From Catenulispora sp. EB89 (GTDB lineage: Bacteria > Actinomycetota > Actinomycetes > Streptomycetales > Catenulisporaceae): 64,000 nt of DNA. Location: positions 62,001 through 126,000 of the forward strand of contig NZ_JBGCCU010000006.1 in NCBI RefSeq assembly GCF_041261445.1. Direction: 5' to 3'. A model generated the notes under the pieces. That model made no database searches and had not been told where the DNA came from. It worked only from the letters and a program-made list of their open reading frames with translations. Positions 60,642 to 64,000 of this stretch are shown here, in pieces. How positions within the stretch are numbered: the stretch's first letter is position 1; every line of letters begins with the position of its first letter. Position numbers and translations under genes: made by a program.

Positions 60642-62294
60642 TCAGGCCATGTCGCACAGCTGCGCGAGCGTCAGTGTCGGCGATTCGGCGGCCGCGCAAA
60701 TGATGGTCTGGACCCGCCTGGCAACGACGGATGCGGCCCACCACACCTCGGAAGCCAGATCCGGGGCTGTATTGGCACAGACCGCCCAGGATGCCCGCGG
60801 CCCCAGAAAGACGGTCACCAAGGAATCCGCCGACGGAGCGTCCTGGCGGTCTGCCTCCTCGCTGAACGCGATCTGAAGCGGGGGCCGCGGCGACGCACGA
60901 GGTATTCGGGCTTCAAGGTCGCGCAGAAACGTCCCCCTCCGCTCGGCGGCCGCGCGCTGATCCGCCGTAAGGGCCACGAACTCGGCGAACGTCGCGTCAC
61001 GTGGCACCGCCACACTGATCGGAACGGCGTCAGCGAACAGCATCCCCACGCCATCTGTCACAGAGCGCAGCGTGGGTGTGCTCCAGAGGACGCTGGCGCC
61101 CTCTTGCCCCCGCGGGGTGATCGCCGCCAGCCAGCCGCTGAGAGCGACATCGATCTCGGCAGAAGCCGCCCAGGTGTCCGACAGAACCCGCTTCGTACGC
61201 CGGTCCACGGAAATCGGCTGCCGCTCCTGTACGTCCGCAGCCGTAAGGTCCGGGATCCCAGGCAGCGCAACGGGCTGGAGGCCGTCCAGCACGTCGACCC
61301 ATTCATCTTCGTGCCGGGCACTCCGTCTGGCCACGTCGGCCGCTTGCTCCAGGATCTGCGCGGGCAGGTAGGAGAGCGGGCTGGCGGCGATTCCGGCCCG
61401 CTCCAAGGATGCGACGATGGCCGATCGCGGTGGCACCGCGGTGCCATCCAACGTGGTCAACTCGTCGATCCGCACGCCGCGGTCGGTGGCGGCGACCACC
61501 ACCGACCCGTTCCCGTCGACTTCGACAGTGCCTATCGCGCCTTTCGGTCGATCCACGACGGCGGCTCGGCGCAAGACGAAAACATGCTCGCCGACAACGA
61601 TCTTCGGTACGCCCAGCCGATTCACGAACGGGCCGTGGTCGGCCGCGCGGCACGCGCGCTCGATCTGGGCGGCCTCAGAGTCCCACGAAACGATTCCGCC
61701 ATGTGGCAGCGTGTCCTTGCGTGCGAAGTAGCTCCGCTGGGACAGATCCTGCTTTCGAGGTGTGATGTCGCCGGATTCCAAACCGGTCACCAGGCGAGCG
61801 AAACTGACGACACCGGCGCTGTGACATTTGAGGTTGAGGCTCAACGCCGTCTCGTCGCGGTCGAGACCGAACCACTGTTGGAGGAGGATGTCGCCGGTGT
61901 CGATGTCCGGATCGATGACATGCCACGAGACCGCGTAGTCCGCCTCACCGTGGTAGATCGCCCAGCAGGTCTGGTTGACGCCGGCATACCGTGGCAGGGG
62001 AGAGCTGTGGAAGTTGATCGCGGACACCCGCGGCACCTGGATCTGGCCGGGAGTCAGAATCACTCCATTGGCGATGCTGAACAGGAAATCCGGGCGTCCG
62101 CCCGAGGCGGCGGCTGCAGCGTCAAGATTCTCCCGCCAAGGGATCCGGTGCTCCCGTGCCCACTCTCGGATCTCCTGGTCGTCGGTGATCACCGCTCCGA
62201 TGCGGTGGCCTCGCCGCAGTAGCGTCTGCCCACACTCAGCGACCAAGATGCCGCCCCCGATTAGCCAGCAGTCGAACGATTCCGGTTCGCTCAC
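60642..62294 (-). CDS. Formyltransferase fused to a C-terminal half condensation domain
   Basis: 550 residues from the ATG at 62294. Residues 1 to about 310 are a methionyl-tRNA-formyltransferase-type fold: the catalytic N-x-H in INFHSSPLPRYAG and the later Asp in SWHVIDPDIDTGDIL, followed by a C-terminal OB-like part (KGAIGTVEVDGNGSVVVAATDRG). Formyl transfer from N10-formyl-tetrahydrofolate is expected. Residues about 320-550 (LPAQILEQAADVARRS, PISVAVPRDATFAEFVALTADQ, SPRPPLQIAFSEE, TAPDLASEVWW) look like the C-terminal lobe of a condensation domain, without HHxxxDG. Together with the A-T-C protein encoded next, this makes a formylating initiation module like the F-A-T start of linear gramicidin, but split. 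First gene of the operon. Confidence 0.82.
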   Translation of the reverse strand: MSEPESFDCWLIGGGILVAECGQTLLRRGHRIGAVITDDQEIREWAREHRIPWRENLDAAAAASGGRPDFLFSIANGVILTPGQIQVPRVSAINFHSSPLPRYAGVNQTCWAIYHGEADYAVSWHVIDPDIDTGDILLQQWFGLDRDETALSLNLKCHSAGVVSFARLVTGLESGDITPRKQDLSQRSYFARKDTLPHGGIVSWDSEAAQIERACRAADHGPFVNRLGVPKIVVGEHVFVLRRAAVVDRPKGAIGTVEVDGNGSVVVAATDRGVRIDELTTLDGTAVPPRSAIVASLERAGIAASPLSYLPAQILEQAADVARRSARHEDEWVDVLDGLQPVALPGIPDLTAADVQERQPISVDRRTKRVLSDTWAASAEIDVALSGWLAAITPRGQEGASVLWSTPTLRSVTDGVGMLFADAVPISVAVPRDATFAEFVALTADQRAAAERRGTFLRDLEARIPRASPRPPLQIAFSEEADRQDAPSADSLVTVFLGPRASWAVCANTAPDLASEVWWAASVVARRVQTIICAAAESPTLTLAQLCDMA

Positions 62295-62371
62295 ACTGAA
62301 GAGTCTACGGGAACTAGAGTATTTATAGAAGCCTCTTTTGGCGACAGTCGAGACAGTCTACAGTTGGTCCA
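62295..62371. promoter_or_regulatory. Divergent promoter region of cluster 2 with a 9-bp-spaced direct repeat
   Basis: 77 bases between the formyltransferase and dehydrogenase starts, locally AT-rich (GTATTTATAG near 62320). GACAGTC occurs twice, at 62343-62349 and 62352-62358, with 9-base periodicity, which would suit a direct-repeat-binding activator. Too short to call more. Confidence 0.35.
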
Positions 62372-63286
62372 ATGTTGGAGAGTCATCACCATGGACCGGA
62401 CGACGGTCGGGAGCAGACGGATCTGGCCGCGGCGAGGATCCGGTCAGTCGGCGTCGTCGGCGCCGGCACGATGGGCCGCGGCGTCTCCCAGATGTTCGCC
62501 GAAGCCGGCATCGACGTGGTCTGCGTCGATGTATCAGAACAGGCCTTGCGCGCAGCCCGCGCCGAGATCGACCGGAACCTCCGGCTGGCGCCGCTGACCC
62601 GGGGCTTCCGACCGGACCACGCGGCGGTGGCGGCCCGGATCGAGTTCACCTCTGACTACCAGGCTCTGTCACAGGTCGGATACGTCGTCGAGAACGTGAC
62701 CGAGAACTGGACCGTCAAGGCCCAGGTCTACCCGCTACTCGACGCGATCTGCGGGGAAGAATGCGTGCTCGGGGTGAATACGTCGGCGATCCCGATCACG
62801 AGGGTGGCCGGTCTCACGGGCCGTGCCGACCGGGTGGTCGGCACGCACATCATGAACCCGGCACCGATGATGCCCACCGTGGAGGTGATCCGCGGCCACC
62901 TGACCTCCGCCGAATCCGTCACGTTGACCAGCTCGCTGTTCGCCCGGACGGGAAGACGGTCGGTGGTCGTCAACGACATGCCCGGGTTCGTTACCAACAG
63001 GGTCATGATGCTCACGGTCAACGAGGCCGCCTTCCTGATCCAGGACGGGGTCGCCACGCCTTCCGACGTCGATCGCCTGTTCCGGGAATGCTTCAACCAC
63101 AAGATGGGCCCGCTGGCGACGGCGGACCTGATCGGCCTGGACACCGTGCTCTTTTCCCTTGAAGTCCTCTATGAAGACTTCAAGGACCCGAAATATCGGC
63201 CGTGCCCCTACCTGCGTCGTCTCGTCGACGCCGGTCTGCACGGACGCAAGACCGGCGCGGGCTTCTTCGACTACGAAACGATCTGA
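62372..63286 (+). CDS. 3-hydroxyacyl-CoA dehydrogenase family protein (FkbK/ZmaG-like)
   Basis: 304 residues from the ATG at 62372. The Rossmann motif is VGVVGAGTMGRGVSQMFAEAG and the family active-site region is VGTHIMNPAPMMPTVEVI with the catalytic His; NDMPGFVTNRVMM and HGRKTGAGFFDYE complete the 3-hydroxyacyl-CoA dehydrogenase fold. It is directly followed by an ACP with the VNSL motif of FkbJ-type carriers. That pairing is the hallmark of hydroxymalonyl-ACP or aminomalonyl-ACP synthesis, in which a glyceryl- or seryl-ACP is oxidised. The matching FkbH or A-domain loader and the acyl-ACP dehydrogenase are not in the window but may lie to the right. Divergent from the formyltransferase operon. 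Confidence 0.88.
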   Translation: MLESHHHGPDDGREQTDLAAARIRSVGVVGAGTMGRGVSQMFAEAGIDVVCVDVSEQALRAARAEIDRNLRLAPLTRGFRPDHAAVAARIEFTSDYQALSQVGYVVENVTENWTVKAQVYPLLDAICGEECVLGVNTSAIPITRVAGLTGRADRVVGTHIMNPAPMMPTVEVIRGHLTSAESVTLTSSLFARTGRRSVVVNDMPGFVTNRVMMLTVNEAAFLIQDGVATPSDVDRLFRECFNHKMGPLATADLIGLDTVLFSLEVLYEDFKDPKYRPCPYLRRLVDAGLHGRKTGAGFFDYETI

Positions 63287-63312
63287 CCACATCGGAAACG
63301 CGGGAGGAAACG

Positions 63313-63591
63313 ATGGATGCGACCGTGGCGGAAGGCGAAACCCCACTGGACTCCGTGCGGACGTTCGTCGGCAGACACGTCGGCGAGGAGCCGGTCGCGG
63401 ACGACGACGACATCTTCGCCACCGGCAGGGTCAACTCGCTTTTCGCCGTCCAGCTGGTGATGTGGGTGGAGCGGACCTATGACATCGCAGTCGGCCCGGA
63501 GGAGTTGAACGTCGGCAATTTCAACTCCATAAGCGCGGTCGCGGACTTCATCAGTCACAAGACCGCCGCGCGCAGCGATCAGACCAGTTGA
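63313..63591 (+). CDS. Acyl carrier protein, FkbJ/ZmaD-type
   Basis: 92 residues from the ATG at 63313 with SD GGAGGAAACG. The 4'-phosphopantetheine site is the Ser in [17 protein letters not shown]; the VNSLFA form, instead of the usual DSL, is typical of carriers for methoxymalonyl or aminomalonyl extender units. It is acidic, as carriers are. It follows the dehydrogenase by 26 bases and precedes MbtH by 38, so the three genes form one operon. Confidence 0.9.
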   Translation: MDATVAEGETPLDSVRTFVGRHVGEEPVADDDDIFATGRVNSLFAVQLVMWVERTYDIAVGPEELNVGNFNSISAVADFISHKTAARSDQTS

Positions 63592-63629
63592 CTCAGCACG
63601 ACACCCCTTTCCAGCAGAAAGAGACTCTC

Positions 63630-63851
63630 ATGTTCGAGGACGAAGACGGTAGGACCTACAAGGTGGTCATCAACCACGAGGAGCAGTACTCCATCTGGCC
63701 GGCCGAGCGAGAATGTCCCGTGGGATGGCGCGAGTGCGGGCCGACCGGCCCCAAAGCGGACTGCCTGGCCCACATCGAAGAGGTCTGGACGGACATGCGC
63801 CCGCTGAGCCTGCGGAAGTTCATGGAAGCGGCCGCCGACAGCCAGGCGTGA
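63630..63851 (+). CDS. MbtH-like protein (second copy)
   Basis: 73 residues from the ATG at 63630 (frame open to 63588). MbtH signature [21 protein letters not shown] and [10 protein letters not shown], with Cys in KADCLAHIE. It differs clearly from the copy at 31463-31678, so each NRPS cluster seems to bring its own A-domain partner. Confidence 0.96.
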   Translation: MFEDEDGRTYKVVINHEEQYSIWPAERECPVGWRECGPTGPKADCLAHIEEVWTDMRPLSLRKFMEAAADSQA

Positions 63852-63855
63852 CGAT

Positions 63856-63888
63856 GGGCCGGCAACGGGCGATGCCCGTTGCCGGCCC
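63856..63888. terminator. Strong bidirectional hairpin terminator
   Basis: Perfect 15-bp stem, GGGCCGGCAACGGGC (63856-63870) and GCCCGTTGCCGGCCC (63874-63888), with a 3-base loop GAT. It lies between the convergent MbtH gene and the gene entering from the right. Confidence 0.92.
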
Positions 63889-63900
63889 ACTCGGGGACAG

Positions 63901-64000
63901 TCATCTCATCCGACTCACCAGATCCGAGACCTCACTGAGCGATCCTGCCTCAAGCAGATCTGCGAGCGTGACCTCTATCCCGAGCAGCGAGCGGATTTTG
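63901..64000 (-). CDS. C-terminal end of an NRPS/PKS protein (carrier domain; partial)
   Basis: Minus-strand reading ends IRSLLGIEVTLADLLEAG and SLSEVSDLVSRMR with a stop at 63901-63903. This is the helix 3-4 region of a carrier domain (L-G-x-E-V-x-x-x-x-L-x-x-A...L), so a carrier lies at the very end of a gene coming from beyond the window, without a thioesterase after it. About 32 residues are visible. It is probably another assembly-line protein of cluster 2. Confidence 0.65.
   Translation of the reverse strand, partial: KIRSLLGIEVTLADLLEAGSLSEVSDLVSRMR

Noticed and set aside
1-64000. CRISPR arrays
   Set aside because: Looked for regularly spaced short repeats; only the C-domain duplication, the CBM repeats, the IS ends and the two hairpin elements were found.

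Overview
The window comes from a high-GC actinomycete. Coding GC is very high, start codons are often GTG, many genes are joined by ATGA or GTGA stop/start overlaps, and there is a SARP/AfsR-type regulator, an NDMA-type alcohol dehydrogenase and many NRPS genes. I cannot place it to genus; Streptomyces-like or Catenulispora-like genomes both fit.

Layout. (1) Positions 1-31,678 hold a large non-ribosomal peptide cluster in four transcription blocks. Block A (minus, 12,499 to 1): a C-A-T NRPS, a BBE-type flavoprotein, a class II aminoacyl-tRNA-synthetase paralogue, a TE*-C-A-T-C-T NRPS whose N-terminal thioesterase lacks its catalytic Ser and His, and an MFS exporter. Block B (plus, 13,310-16,965): a SyrP/TauD-like hydroxylase, a stand-alone A-T protein and a type II thioesterase. 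Block C (minus, 24,783-17,045): a bacterial nitric oxide synthase oxygenase, a serine hydroxymethyltransferase paralogue with an N-terminal membrane segment, an alcohol dehydrogenase and a half-C-A-T-C NRPS. A PIG-L deacetylase and a maltokinase-cap-like gene separate this from block D (plus, 26,738-31,678): A-T didomain, cytochrome P450, a Cys-type thioesterase, a type II thioesterase and MbtH. Blocks B and D look like modules that make modified (beta-hydroxylated) amino acids on carrier proteins. The NO synthase suggests an N-O or nitro group in the product.

(2) Positions 31,679-45,148 are a plastic, gene-poor region. It holds two copies of a roughly 160-nt element with two conserved hairpins, an N-terminally truncated RHS/HINT polymorphic toxin with an adjacent immunity candidate, and a large secreted lectin-like gene that is 5'-truncated, frameshifted and split by an IS3-family insertion (1,325 bp, 28-bp inverted repeats, 3-bp target duplication). 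Then come an APH-like kinase and a 3' fragment of a tRNA-Arg gene that looks like an integration scar.

(3) Positions 45,149-51,044 hold a small operon resembling the Bacillus Sdp toxin-maturation system: a 44-residue TTG-start peptide not found by simple ORF calling, SdpA, SdpB and a tandem GNAT. It is divergent from an AfsR-type regulator.

(4) Positions 51,164-64,000 are a second biosynthetic cluster. A long minus-strand operon encodes a formyltransferase fused to half a C domain, an A-T-C NRPS, a formamidase-type cyclase, TrpE- and TrpG-like subunits, a LuxE/LuxC-like carboxylate-reductase pair and an amidinotransferase. Facing it are an FkbK-like dehydrogenase, an FkbJ-like ACP and a second MbtH, followed by a strong terminator and the end of another NRPS or PKS gene. 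Together this suggests an N-formylated peptide carrying an anthranilate-derived aldehyde and a guanidine, perhaps extended with a hydroxymalonyl or aminomalonyl unit. All substrate statements are inferred from motifs read by eye.
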